Assembly: GCA_951799445.1 (NCBI GenBank)
Contig: OX637293.1
Location: 10,912,001-10,976,000, forward strand
Direction of reading: 5' to 3'
Source: Pseudisothecium myosuroides
Lineage: Eukaryota > Streptophyta > Bryopsida > Hypnales > Lembophyllaceae
DNA length: 64,000 bases
Part shown: positions 24,050-34,744 of the stretch, piece after piece
Layout: each line of letters starts with the position of its first letter
Numbering within the stretch: the stretch's first letter is position 1
Position numbers and translations under genes: made by a program
Notes under the pieces: generated by a model
Database searches by the model: none
Seen by the model: only the letters and a program-made list of their open reading frames with translations
Told to the model about the DNA's origin: nothing

Positions 24050-24586
24050 TAAAAGGAAAATCTAAAATATTCATATATTTTGGATGGAATTAAAATGCAC
24101 TAATCCCAATGGTGACATTGTTCTAGCAAGTAAATTACACCATGCAAAAAAAAAAATTGAAAAATTTGGAAAATTGCATTCAGAAATGAATCCTACAAGT
24201 TATTTTTTTTTCAAGAAGATGCTCTAACTGCCCGAAAAACAAGAATATCCATAACTTTCTCATATCATATCCAAATGAAATGAATCAAAGCTTTCCAGAT
24301 AGGCAAAAATATAATCTATCAGAAAAAAAATATTAAAAAAAAAAAATTCCAATTTTGTCAATTTTTTTCTGCTGCCCGAGCTGCCCGCCATCCCCTGTTT
24401 TGAGCTTATTTGGTCATAACTATTGTTCCCAGCACCGATTGTGGAAAAATTTATATTTCCACAATGCTTATCAGTTTTTCTATCTTTAAGAAAAGTTTCA
24501 AAAAATCAGGACAAAATTTCAGCTTGTAGGTACCTGCCCAAAATCCCATTTGTCCCCCAAAGGGACAATGGGCCTTTAGGGGTTAA
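24050..24586 (-). mobile_element. TTAA-ended element fragment, copy 6 (inverted)
   Basis: The right end GGGCCTTTAGGGGTTAA is the reverse complement of the left end of the 11070 copy. Interior words (GGCAAAAATATAATCTATC, GGTACCTGCCCAAAATCCC, ATTAAAATGCACTAATCCC) match that copy inverted. The left end is not recognisable. Duplicated at about 37968..38504. Confidence 0.6.
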
Positions 24587-25601
24587 ATTTTTGAAAATTG
24601 CATGCACACTAAAGTGGAAAGGGACTAAATATTATATTCTTAATTAGGCACCTATGGTTAGGGACTAAATACTATATTTTTAATGAAGCACATGAAGATT
24701 CACATTGAAATCTCATTAGTCACACGTGGCTCACGCACTAGATATCTGAAATCCTACAATTACATTCCAAAAAAAAAGCTTAATCATATTTTTGGCTTTA
24801 GGAAGCAAGGACCTTGAAGAAGTAAATTGAAGCTAAATAAATCTAGTTAATAGAGAGTCATGGGATACTACAATGCTTGGATGCATATCTTTTAGGGTCC
24901 TTTAATTAAAAAAATATTAAAAAAAATTTATTATTGATTAACAAAACTTACTTCAAAGGTAAATTCATATTAATTTGTCTACCAATTATTATCATGGACG
25001 TTTTTTAATAAATTTTTAGACACTAGGAATTTAAAAATACTAATTGTATGTCGCATTTTAATACGTTTTGTTGTAAAAAATTGTAATGCCAACGTAGATT
25101 TTGACACATGTATTCAAATGTGACAATCTCTATTGCTCTAGATGACATTTTGAAATGAAAGTATTATTGTAGGAGACTAATACACTTTCTAAATCATATT
25201 GAAATGTGACAATGGATTTTGTAGTAGATAATTATACTTTTAAGGGTTGAACACTTGCAAAGGCTTAATGTGAAAAAAGTAGGAAATATTGGTGGCTTGA
25301 AAACCGTCTAATATTGTTGTTCTAGGTCTAAGGGCCGCGGTCAGAGGTTTAGGTGGCGCAGTCTTAGGAGCGAGGCTACGATCAAAGGTACAAGGTGACG
25401 TGTCAACGACACAAGCTGGGATTGGAGTATGAACCCTAGTTTCCCTGTGAGTTCCGCCACTATGTTTTTTTTGGCTACATTTCCGTTGGTATCTTCTTTT
25501 GCTAGATTTCCGTGTGTTTTTTCTACTCCAGGGTGGGGTTTGAGAGAGTTCTTGCTTTTCCAACGTTTCCGGGGTTCCCGCTTTTCTAGGAGAGTTCTTA
25601 T

Positions 25602-25799
25602 CACTAGTAGAAAGCCATGTTTAATTGGATGTTCTTGCGTCAGAGTTGAAGGATTTTTTTGCGCATCCAATGTAACATCTTCATGTTACATTGAACGTAA
25701 TTGTAGACATAAACACATGAAGATGTTACATTGGATGCGCAAAAAAATCCTTCAACTTTGACGCAAAAACATCCAATTAAACATGGCTTTCTTCTAGTG
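25602..25799. mobile_element. CACTA-type MITE, 198 bp
   Basis: Begins CACTAGTAGAAAGCCATG and ends CATGGCTTTCTTCTAGTG, with a 3-bp TAT duplication on each side (25599-25601 and 25800-25802). The arms are nearly perfect inverted repeats over about 85 bp on either side of a short loop, so the transcript could fold into a long hairpin. Non-coding. Duplicated at 39520..39717. Confidence 0.9.
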
Positions 25800-26852
25800 T
25801 ATTTTTTAGCGTTTCAGGGAGTTCTTGCTTTTCCAAGGTTTCTGCTTGTATTTGATTTCTACTACAGAGGATTGAGCGCCCTCGTCTCCCCGTTTAGAAT
25901 TCAGCCATTTTTCCGATTTTGTCTGGTTCATGCACAAAATTTGAGGTGGAGCATGCGGCTTTTGTTCTCCGCGAACAACGGTGCAAGTCGCGTAGCATCT
26001 GTGGTGACTGTGAATTTTGATTTTACTTTCAATCGCAAATTCTAGGGTTTTGTTCCAGGGTATGAGGTACTAGGTTTAGAATCACATTTCCTATAGGAAT
26101 TGGAAAGAACTCTTTATGCTGAAAGAATTGTAAGCTTACTAGCTTCACTTAATTTTGTTCCCGGAAGGAGTAAGGTAAACTTGTCTATGATAGGCAATAT
26201 AAGTGGTTTGTCCTGTTGTGATTACCAAAAAAAATTAGATTTTTTTTCATACAAAGACAAATGTGAAAAATGGAGGAAACAACTAGAATTTTATTTTTTG
26301 GACAAAGTATGAATTTTTTATGAATTTTTGAAAAATGCTCTTCAGTTGGCCCAAAAAAGTCTGTAGACTACCCCAAATCAACAGAAAAGTGTTCTATAGC
26401 GATGGTCCAATACCTAGGTTCACCACTCTCAAGGCTCGATAGAGACAAGGATTTGAGAAGGGCTATCCAATGGGATTTGGATTGAAAACTAAGAATCAAA
26501 CTTAGGTAGAAAAGGGCAATTGGTTTTTAGTGAAGAAAGGACAATTTATGTTTCTACAAGAAAGTAAAGAAAAAGAAAAGTAAAAGTAATGCATGAATCT
26601 CATCGAACCTACTAATTAGAGCGATGGATGGCTTGGATCTCTTCACCTGATCTAACGGTTATAATTACGGATGGCTTGGATCGAGTCGGGGGATCCTACG
26701 GCTGCGGACGATTTAGGGTTTGGGGATACCTGCTGTTCTTCTGTCCTCCTGTCTTCTCTTTCGATCTCTTCATTCGCCTCATCTCTCGAGAGCTGTGTGT
26801 GCGGGGTGCTGTGCAAGTGTGCATCAGTGGCGCCGAGCTTCTGTGTGTGGAG

Positions 26853-26958
26853 GTGAGCTTCGTTACTGGAGAATGATTTGGTTTAGGTGCTTGTGTAGGG
26901 TTTGGATTAAGCTTGCGTTCGTGTCTTTGATTGGGTGCTGACTCTGTCGTGGATGCAG
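26853..26958 (+). other. Putative 5'-UTR intron of Crinkler locus 1
   Basis: Donor GGAG/GTGAGC at 26853 and acceptor GTGGATGCAG at 26958, only 8 bp before the header ATG at 26967. Upstream at 26709 lies a TTAGGGTTTGGGG telo-box-like word followed by a CT-rich stretch typical of plant leaders. Identical in copy 2 (40771..40876). Confidence 0.5.
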
Positions 26959-26966
26959 GTTTCACA

Positions 26967-29839
26967 ATGGAGTTTGCCTTCTTCAAGGCGGATACACCTG
27001 AACTTGCTGAGGTTTATTGTACCCCTGATGGAAGGATCGATTTCTCTGCACTTGGTAAAGAATTCAAGTTGGATCCGGCTACCATTAAATTGAATGGAAG
27101 TCGATTTCCTGAAGACGAAAGTCGATTTCCTCAAGTGGTTTCGCTCGCTACCTGGGCGGATATCAAGAAGTCATTCACAGTGAGGGTAAAACCTGACGGA
27201 ACGGATGTTAAACCTGTTGAGGTCACTGGTGCGCCTGCAGTTCCTGCAGTGTCTACAGGTATGTTTTCCTTAATTCCTGGCTTAATTCCTGGCTGAGGTG
27301 TCCTTGATCCGGCTCATGCAGCACTTGTTTCTTTGTCTTGATGGCTAGGGTTCGGTTTATCAAGGGCTACAAGTATGAGTAGTGTTGTTGGAGCCCCCCA
27401 GATTAGATGGTTGTAAGTGCGTCACCCAGGACGGGTGATCTTGGTCGTTTACGGTAAATAATAGAAAACATACCAGCCTAATTGTAACTTGGTAAGGATT
27501 TGTTACAATTAGGCAGGTATGTTTTCTATTATTAGGGAGAAGTACAGATTTTTGGAGGTCATCCTACTCACTTTCCCGCTCATGTTCGTGGCTGTAGTTA
27601 TGGGTGTGTGATCGTTAGAAATGGGGCGTTTGCCTTATGTTTATCTCAGTCGAACAATTAGGGTTCCGTGCGATGGCATCATGCCCAACAATTTTTTTAA
27701 GAAAGTGGATGATATTGCGTTGAGGCACTGCTGTGTTTAAAGCCTGATCCCTAAACAGTATGCTTACTTACACTTGTGAGAACATGCTTCTTGTGGTGGT
27801 CTGAGTGCCTCTCGTGTTCTGTGTATTCTTGTTTCCCTGTCAAGGGTTTACTGTGGCGACACTGATGTTCGTGGCTGTATTTTGGGGGCGGGTGATTGTT
27901 AGTATGGATTGTTGTGCTTCAGTTTTTGATGTTTGGGCTTCTTGCCTTCATAGGTAGAATAAGCAGGTTTTGTGTCCGATGCTTTGACTAGCCCCATGTT
28001 GTAATAACGGGACTTTATTATACCATGCTTTGGATGGATTGTCACCTCTTGCTTATGTTGCTTTCGTAGAGTGTGATTTCTTTCATTTGAATAGTATCTT
28101 TATCAGGATGTATCTAAACTAATCTAAAGCTCTTCGTCCTCTTCTTTTTCTGATTACATAATTCGGGTTATTTCACTTGCAATTCTCATCTGGCGTGCTT
28201 TGCTGCTCCTCCAACAGGCTTCAATCCGTTTTTTCGAGCTGAGGATGTGATTGGGGGTGAGTCAGACGGTATTAATGGCCGCCGAAATTCGTATTTCACC
28301 GCACGGTCTGAAACAGTAATAGGAATTTGTAAGCTCGTCAATAAAAAGGGAGCCTTGCTTATCCGTGCGCCGCCCGGCAGTGGAAAGACATCGATATTGC
28401 AGCTGGTGGCAACTGCTGCTAAGAACTCTCAGGATATGTTCAAGCAGGTTTATTATGTCAGCCTTGCGCAGATTGGTGGCAAGAGCTTCGAGGAATTCTT
28501 GGAGGAGAAACACCCAGGTGTTACGATTTCCGAGCTTCAATCACCGAAGTCCTCACCGGACAGGCATCCGAAGAGTGGTTCAGAAAGCAGGCCTAGCCTC
28601 CTCCTCGTCGATGAGGGGCAGGTGGCCTTTGATCGGAATTTGACCCTCTGGGCCACTGCTAAAGATTGCGCGAGTGGTTCTGGAAAACACCTGCGTATTA
28701 TCATCGTCTCAGCATGGGGTAGTGCGATTGTCTCCCATGGTGGGCAACGCGTTGCCACACCTGTGAAATTTAATTCAGACGCATCGGTCGGCCTTTTGCA
28801 AAGTGCAAAGAACCCCATATCTCTCACATTGACCAGGGATGAAGCCATAGATCTCTGGAACAGTTGGTGCTATAAAGGCCTCGACCTTCGTGATGGACTT
28901 GCGTCATGGGACGATCTGAGGGATTTCGTGTTCGACCTTACAGGGCAGCAACCTGGGTTAATGGCCCATGTGTTGGATTTCTTAATTGCACAAGGCTTGA
29001 AAAATAGTGAGGCCGGTAGTATGGAGCAGAAGGAGAAGGCACGGGACCTGTTGCTCTCACGCCAGTTTTACGACTCTCTCTCGCAGATAAGGAGTCTCCT
29101 AGCAATTGAGAAAGCTTTGAGGGGTGAGAAACCTGATGGAGAATCCATGAGATCCCTTTTGAGAAAGCTGCTGCCAGCAAAGGGTGTTTATCTCAGGGAT
29201 CTCAGCGGTCGTGATCGAGACGCTGCTGATTTAGCAGTCAAATGGGGGCAGATTCAAGAGGACGACGGTTGGTTGAGTTTGCCCTCGGAGCTGCACAGGC
29301 GGTTTCTGCTTCGCGAGGTGTATTGCACTAATGAATCAACTTCTGATAGCATTGAGAAAAATGGTTTACACGCATTTATTGATCGAGTGAGCGAAAGGTT
29401 TAACCCTCGTCAGCTGAAGTCGTCCAAGGCCCGGAACGTTAGTGAGACCGTGGTTTATGAAAGTCAGTACCAAAACGAATTCTATAGAGCAGCTTGCTCG
29501 ATCCTTCCTGCGGATTCAATCATGTCACCCAATGTCGGGCCCCTATTTGGAGCGAAGGGTTACCTTGACTATTATCTATTTCCGCATCGCTGGGGCTTTG
29601 AGCTATTAGTCGATGGCTCCGAGTTGAAGGAGCACCAGGCAAGATTCGGTCCAGGCGGGGTCTACCACAAGCTCATTCAAGATGGGGTCGTTTCTGAACA
29701 TGCGATTTTGGATTTCCGGACGAAGCGTCTCGTCGAGGCCAAGCCCGATGTGTTGCATATTGTATTTAGCGAGGATTTCGAGAAGGCAACTCTTCACCGC
29801 TCTGGGAGCTCGTCAAGTGAACTAATGTTGAGGCAATGA
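26967..29839 (+). CDS. Crinkler (CRN)-type protein: header + AAA-like NTPase + REase-like C-terminus, locus 1
   Basis: Two coding exons, 26967-27258 and 28218-29839, join in phase (donor CAG/GTATGT, acceptor CCTCCAACAG) to give about 637 residues. Residues 1-98 form a compact header (MEFAFFKADTPELAEV...), in the position of the ubiquitin-like header of known CRNs. Next come Walker A APPGSGKT (about 148-155) and Walker B LLLVDEGQ (about 225-232). The C-terminal region contains YQNEFYRAACSILP, then GYLDYYL...WGFELLVDG...EH..RF and LDFR (about 510-600). That pattern is typical of the restriction-endonuclease-like domain of CRN effectors, with Asp and Glu in the expected order. Known CRNs act inside host cells, often the nucleus, in oomycetes, fungi and some plants; a role in plant defence or intragenomic conflict is inference. 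The reading frame is intact with no signal peptide. Its first part lies in the duplicated 4.5-kb block. Confidence 0.82.
27457..27533. repeat. Hairpin: 32-bp arms in the header intron
   Basis: The arm AATAATAGAAAACATACC... pairs with ...GGTATGTTTTCTATTATT, with one mismatch across 32 bp and a 13-base loop (TTGGTAAGGATTT). It sits inside the intron separating header and NTPase exons and is copied at 41375..41451. Confidence 0.95.
28751..29796 (+). repeat. 1.05-kb duplicated block, source copy (CRN C-terminal exon)
   Basis: Matches 43746..44792. I found three substitutions (29439 T/C, 29579 T/C, 29611 C/A) and a one-base insertion in the other copy near 44737. It starts after the Walker B region and ends 43 bp before the stop codon. 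Confidence 0.95.
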
Positions 29840-30011
29840 GGTAAAGAGAGTCAAAAGAATTTGAAGGCTGTAAAAAGCACAGTAATCAAGGTTAGCACAG
29901 TGTGAGTGTAGTAGGCTATGCGTAGCTTGCTTGTGATTTGGGGAACACTTCAATTTTCGTCACAAGTTCATGTAGACCCGGGATTGCTCAGTAGGATAAC
30001 GTAGTGGTTGC

Positions 30012-30188
30012 ATGAGAGTAATCAAGCGGATTGCTGAGACATACAATGACGAGATATATTCTGATTTCGTATGGAATGATGTGCATGAGAAGATTTTTGG
30101 AACAGACAAGGGCTACACGAAGCTGAAGGCGGCGGAAAACGAACATAAGTACGAGTACGTGGAGGAGAAGGTGGCGAGAACGGAGTGA
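30012..30188 (+). CDS. Short reading frame, 58 aa, unknown
   Basis: ATG at 30012 to TGA at 30186. The product is acidic-aromatic then Glu/Lys-rich (IYSDFVWNDVHEKIFGTD, then EHKYEYVEEKVARTE) and reads like genuine protein rather than chance translation. A stop lies 12 bp upstream in frame, so nothing extends it directly. It is about 170 bp downstream of the Crinkler stop and may be a remnant exon of a transposon or effector. I do not recognise it. Confidence 0.35.
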   Translation: MRVIKRIAETYNDEIYSDFVWNDVHEKIFGTDKGYTKLKAAENEHKYEYVEEKVARTE

Positions 30189-32270
30189 AAGGGAAGGAAG
30201 GAAGCAAGCAAGTAAGGAAAAGTGATGGTGTGTAGTTAGTGAGAGAATGGTCCCTGTAACTCTTTGAATTAGCAGTGGAGAAATGGTGAGACCTAGGCTA
30301 GGTGGAATTTATCATATTCCAGAGCCTTTGTTTTCTGCTGCCTGTGCTTGTGCGTTCCGTTCGTTGCGGTTATGGGTCATCTGTGTATGGGCTATGTACT
30401 TTCGTTGCATGTCCAATTTCAGTCGTCGAATCATATTATGCTCTTCTGCAGATTATGTATAGTAACGTCAAGACAACACCCAGTTTTCTCCTCTTGCATG
30501 TTCCTCGTACGTTCAAGATGTTACTTGCACTCTAGTGAGATTAATGAGCTCAGGTTCTTTATTTCGTATGTCTCATTAATGGATACTTCTACATTCTCTA
30601 GGTGGAGTCATTGGCTGTGAGCTGGTGTGTGCTCATTATCTATGTCGATTGGTAATATGCAGATCTTCTTGTCTGTATTTTGCTCATCTCTGTTACAAAG
30701 GGAACAATTTCTTGTTCTTAGATATAATCTGATTGCACAAGGTCCTAATATTCGGGTCCGTCATGAACTTAAGCAATCGTTTGTAAATCCGGGAATAATA
30801 TTTATATGCAGTGTTCATAGACTTGGTGTGTTGTCTGCAGGTTCCAAAGTTGGGCACGGCTGTTAGGATATTGACCGTAATGTGGGATGGCAGCTTTTGT
30901 TTTTGGGTTTTGAAGCATCAGGCATGTTTTACCACTGCGAGCCAATTATGAGAAATCAAAAATAGTTTTTTATGATTTTTTTTTTTTTGTAATTAGTGTT
31001 AACCACGAGTCCATTGATTGTAGTGCTGAATCTTACACGAACTGGGCCACCACATGTATATGGTAGACTCCCTTCAATGATTGTAAGTTTTGCAACTCAC
31101 CAGGTTTCACTCTTGAAATGGGGATAACTTTCATCTCAGAAAGCAACATGGATCCATTAAAGTCAAAGCAAATCAGAGTAATCAGATGTGAAGCTGGCTC
31201 TTTGATTGACATGCCACAATCGGCAGATGGGCCGTCCGTATGTCTGGTGGGATTCTGTCCATGAGTAAGTTAAGAGTGGTTCGGTCTCTTTTCATCACGC
31301 ACAAGGTTCTTGACCCGGAAGAGAAGAAGAGCTTTAGGGGCAGGAGAACACGCAAGAGACCACTCTTGTTTATAGAAGCTCGTCCTAGACTGGAATTGGT
31401 ATATGCGAATTCACTGGTGTGATTCATTGCGTATCATGGAGCACGGTCTTCAAACCATCCAAGGGCTACGGTGCATGTGTGAACTGAAGCCGTTGACATT
31501 ATCTCTTGGAATCTTCCCGCACGAATGTCTACGGTTTATATCGTGAAGACGTCCTAGAGGTTGCGTGCACAAGTAAGAACAATGTGGAACGCATATCGGT
31601 TCACAGGCCTAATTTTTTATGATGAAGGGCTCCTCTTGACACGATACTAACTACTTTGGTTTGGGTCTTTCTGGAGATTTTGAGTTTTTTAACTGATTAT
31701 GTCCATTAATTGATCAAAGAGAAACCCTGAAGTTCAACACTGTCTGAAGTTTCAATAGAAAGTGTCGATACTTGAGGCCAGAAACTCAGACCGACAATTT
31801 CAGACCAAGAAGAGACAGTGAATATAAGAAAAGGGCACTTCTTAAAATAACGCCCAAAATTTTCGCATTTCCACCCTGTTTCCAGAGTCTATCAACACAA
31901 CACACATCCGAGAGATTTTTCAAACCAAGTCAAGTTCTCTTAGCTAACAATTTTACGAACCACCATGCATGAGCTGGAAATCACATAACAACTTCCAAAG
32001 ACCACAGAAAAATTAATCAGATGATATACCATAGATTATATCACTCGCGCATTACAAGGAAGGTCATTGATAAAACAGAGTTCTGCTCTAAACCCCTAAA
32101 ACAAAACCTAATATATCTTCTAGCTACATGCACCGCTATAAGCATAAAAAACAGAGCACCCAACAACTAAGACTTCATCTGAAAATATCAAAATCTTCAC
32201 TCGTAGCAGGATTCGATGTAATTTAAATTTGTCATTCATTATGGAATTAAGTCAGTTCAGAATGATCCTA
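30189..32270. other. No supportable gene
   Basis: Frames here (for example 30302-30620 and 31182-31427) lack motifs and start/stop context. A short inverted pair, AGAGTGGT.CGGTCTCTT and AAGAGACCACTCTT, lies near 31272-31366. Confidence 0.4.
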
Positions 32271-32274
32271 GTCA

Positions 32275-32395
32275 GAACCGGAGATCTTCGGTTGTTCCTT
32301 TGAAATCTCCAGAACGATTGTTCGATAAATTCGCAGCCGGAGATCTCCGACTGCAGCAGACCCACGTCAATGACCGGAGACCTCCGGCTGTTCCA
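32275..32395. repeat. Three spaced CCGGAGATCTCCGG-like palindromes
   Basis: CCGGAGATCTTCGGTTGTTCC near 32277, CCGGAGATCTCCGACTG near 32337 and CCGGAGACCTCCGGCTGTTCC near 32373. Each is close to a perfect palindrome and two are followed by TGTTCC. They lie just upstream of the coding-like exon at 32450. Confidence 0.6.
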
Positions 32396-32449
32396 TGGAT
32401 CGTTGAAGACTATTTCTAATGCGATGTGGTCTTGTTTACTTCTCACAGG

Positions 32450-32896
32450 GATTCATGGTCAACTACTCTTCCGACGGAACACGGTCTAGGGAAACTGGCC
32501 GTTTTTGTGGAATTCTGGCTTCCCAAGTTCGTATACCATGGGTCACATAATGTGGGCTACGTTTACAAGTGCAAGACGGAGTTGACTGCTTGGGGCATCA
32601 AAATTAGAGAAACCCCTGAAGGCACCTGGGAATTTGTCCTGCAGCTCCGAATTAAAAAGCGAGGACATCCCGACATTGGTCTAAAGATTCTTGACATGGT
32701 GGGACTTGATGACGAGGTCTGCCTCCTAGTAATCAAAGAACTCACAGACAATCCAGAGGACCCACTCATTTATTGTTTGGTTCTGGAATCATCCAAGATT
32801 GCGGACGACTTGACTGAGACCTGCCAGAATGAGAACTTCCTATATCCTCCCCCAACAGGAACGATCACCAAGAATTGGATTGCCAGGCTGTGCTAA
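32450..32896 (+). CDS. Orphan exon of an unknown protein, 3' end fused to antisense cox1
   Basis: An open frame of about 148 codons with good amino-acid composition ([17 protein letters not shown], then [20 protein letters not shown], then [17 protein letters not shown]) starts after a splice-acceptor-like CTTCTCACAG. It lacks an ATG near its start, so it should be an internal or terminal exon whose 5' exons I cannot find. The last dozen codons ([15 protein letters not shown]) are antisense to the mitochondrial cox1 fragment, so the original C-terminus was replaced at about 32862. No family recognised. Confidence 0.45.
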   Translation, partial: DSWSTTLPTEHGLGKLAVFVEFWLPKFVYHGSHNVGYVYKCKTELTAWGIKIRETPEGTWEFVLQLRIKKRGHPDIGLKILDMVGLDDEVCLLVIKELTDNPEDPLIYCLVLESSKIADDLTETCQNENFLYPPPTGTITKNWIARLC

Positions 32897-33006
32897 TTCC
32901 ATACTAATTAGTACCAAAAAGCATGTACCCATAACTCCAGCAATGGCACCAAAAATGCAATATAGAGTTCCTATATCTTTGTGGTTTGTGGAAAACAGCC
33001 CCAAAA
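32862..33006 (-). pseudogene. cox1: Nuclear copy of mitochondrial cox1 5' end (NUMT)
   Basis: The minus strand encodes [20 protein letters not shown] followed by [19 protein letters not shown] and NPILGD. This is the amino-terminal first transmembrane region of cytochrome c oxidase subunit I, starting about residue 7 of plant COX1. About six residues differ from the usual plant sequence (for example Phe to Cys and Arg to Gln), so the insertion is not very recent. Neither the cox1 start codon nor the rest of the gene is present. It overlaps the end of the plus-strand orphan exon at 32450. Confidence 0.88.
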
Positions 33007-34226
33007 GGTGTACAATATCAAGTATCAAATGCAAAATAGGAGGATTTTTTTTACTTGCACCCGTGAAATGACTTGGAGGGGCCGAGCAAGGGGGCCAGTT
33101 TACCCCAACCATTTTTCATTCTGAGTCATAACACTGTTTACCAACATTGAGGGGTCCTTTTTGCTTCTTGCAAAAGCAAAAGCCCCCCAACGTTGCAATA
33201 GAAGCATTTATTGTAGCCATCACTCAACATAGCCAATGTAGAGTCGTCAGGCTCTATCAAACTTTGTATCAACCACTAGATCATAGAGGAAAGACCATCT
33301 AGCTAGCCAATGATTTTGTTTGTATTATAACAAAATTGCTTGCCAAGGATCTTGAGGGGAATTATCTGTCTCCCTAAGACAAAGAAGGCAGGAGCCCAAT
33401 TAACAATGTTATGTATTAGATAACCGATGGGCCATGCTAACAACCAATAGGTTATCTAAGACATAACCGCTTGTACATTTTTCAATCACACAACCTTTGA
33501 TCTTCATGATCCAAGGGTGTAGGAAGTAAGTTGAAAAGAAAGAGGTTATGAGTTGCAACTTGTAATGGCAATAGTAACAGCTTGCCAATGGGATGGTGCC
33601 CCACGTTAGTGTTGAAAAGTCAACAACTGGTTTGTGGTGCCAACTGAAAGTTTGGTGACATGTCATGCTTCTCCTGTTCTCCATGCAAATAAGATGCTGA
33701 ACAAGCCCTCTATGGCTTTGCAAGATCCCTCTCTAAAGTTAAAACTGAATGCACGGAAACTGAGCTCGCCGTTTCCATGGCTCTTACTTTAGTGTGTGGA
33801 CTGTGCGGTGTGTTGCTTAGCAGGTTCCTAATTAGCTTCCTGGATCCTTCGAACCAGCCTATTTGGTAAGTTCGCTCCGATCTGGTTTTCTGTTTGTATC
33901 ACGACCCAGAGCAAGTTACTCGGCCTTGCATGATCCTCGGCATTATTGCGTTATCTGTGAAATTAGCAACACTAATTGATACTGAACAAATCCGTGTGTG
34001 AGCTAAACTCTTTTTTCGGGAGGCAGGGCGATATTCTAGACGAATTCAGGCTTGGTGAGTGTTTCTGTCCAAGACACAAATATATGTCAAAGCAGTAAAT
34101 GAAACCAAACAAATCCGCATGTTTTCAACTAGAATGGCATGGGTGTTGAATTATGAATGAAATTGAATGGAACCAACTCAAGATGAAGCTAAGATCTAGT
34201 CTAATAAGATGATCAACTATATGGTC
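33007..34226. other. Mostly non-coding
   Basis: Nothing firm. Two splice-framed exon-like pieces lie at 33777 and about 34026-34051 (GGCAG acceptor, GDILDEFRLG-like frame, GTGAGT donor). They do not join in a common open frame. Confidence 0.35.
33777..33865 (+). CDS. Possible first exon with hydrophobic N-terminus
   Basis: ATG at 33777 encodes MALTLVCGLCGVLLSRFLIS followed by FLDPSNQP, then a strong donor GGTAAGTT at 33866. The start resembles a signal anchor. The nearest exon-like piece downstream (34026) would bring an in-frame stop, so a gene is not established; it may be a broken gene or chance. Confidence 0.2.
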
Positions 34227-34510
34227 AATTTTGTTAAAATGGCGGTATTCCATGTGCCATTTTTAGAGTGCCCACTTTGAACCATAAAAGTGACATCTGG
34301 GATAGGTATAGATTTCAAAAATTTAGAACTGATATAAATTTCAGACCACACAATTTGAAAAAATCTAAGACTTCTATAGATTTCAGATATCTAGGACGAA
34401 TATAGATGCCAAAAATCTAAGATAGTTGTAGATTTCAGACCATTTCAGAGTGCACGGTTTAAACTATGAAAAGTGCCAAACTAACGAAATACCATCATTC
34501 TAACGAAATT
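34227..34510. mobile_element. AATTTCGTTAAAATGG MITE, copy 1
   Basis: The left end AATTTTGTTAAAATGGCGG and the complement of the right end AATTTCGTTAGAATGATGG form inverted termini. Interior words (TATAGATTTCAGA and similar) repeat several times. Two related copies follow at 35735 and 36343. Confidence 0.65.
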
Positions 34511-34744
34511 GCCCATCTATGTCCTTGTTGTAAGAAAACTAGTCGGTGAAAATCACCATGGCTTGCACCTAGTATGATCATTCAAAAGAAACTTAAAAAC
34601 TAAGGAAGTAGGAGAAGGTGCAATTGAAGCGCTCATGACAATACTATGTGAAAACTTCAGTGAATGATAAACTCCCGGTGGTTTGCTGGCTGGCAATGAT
34701 GGCATGGGTATTGTTGTGATGGAAGATATATCCCCTCTAGTATC

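Larger units (their letters stand above)
23317..27816 (+). repeat. 4.5-kb duplicated block, copy 1 (Crinkler promoter-header cassette)
   Basis: Matches 37235..41734 at a constant offset of 13,918 bp without a gap. By reading I found one substitution (A at 23329, G at 37247), and all reading frames inside translate identically. The block contains an orphan first exon, a TTAA-type element, a CACTA MITE, a 5'-UTR exon and intron, the Crinkler header exon, and about 560 bp of the following intron, where it stops. Confidence 0.95.

Noticed and set aside
25240..25761. Overlapping frames of about 107-110 codons on both strands
   Set aside because: They run across the CACTA MITE and its flanks, overlap one another on opposite strands and lack motifs.
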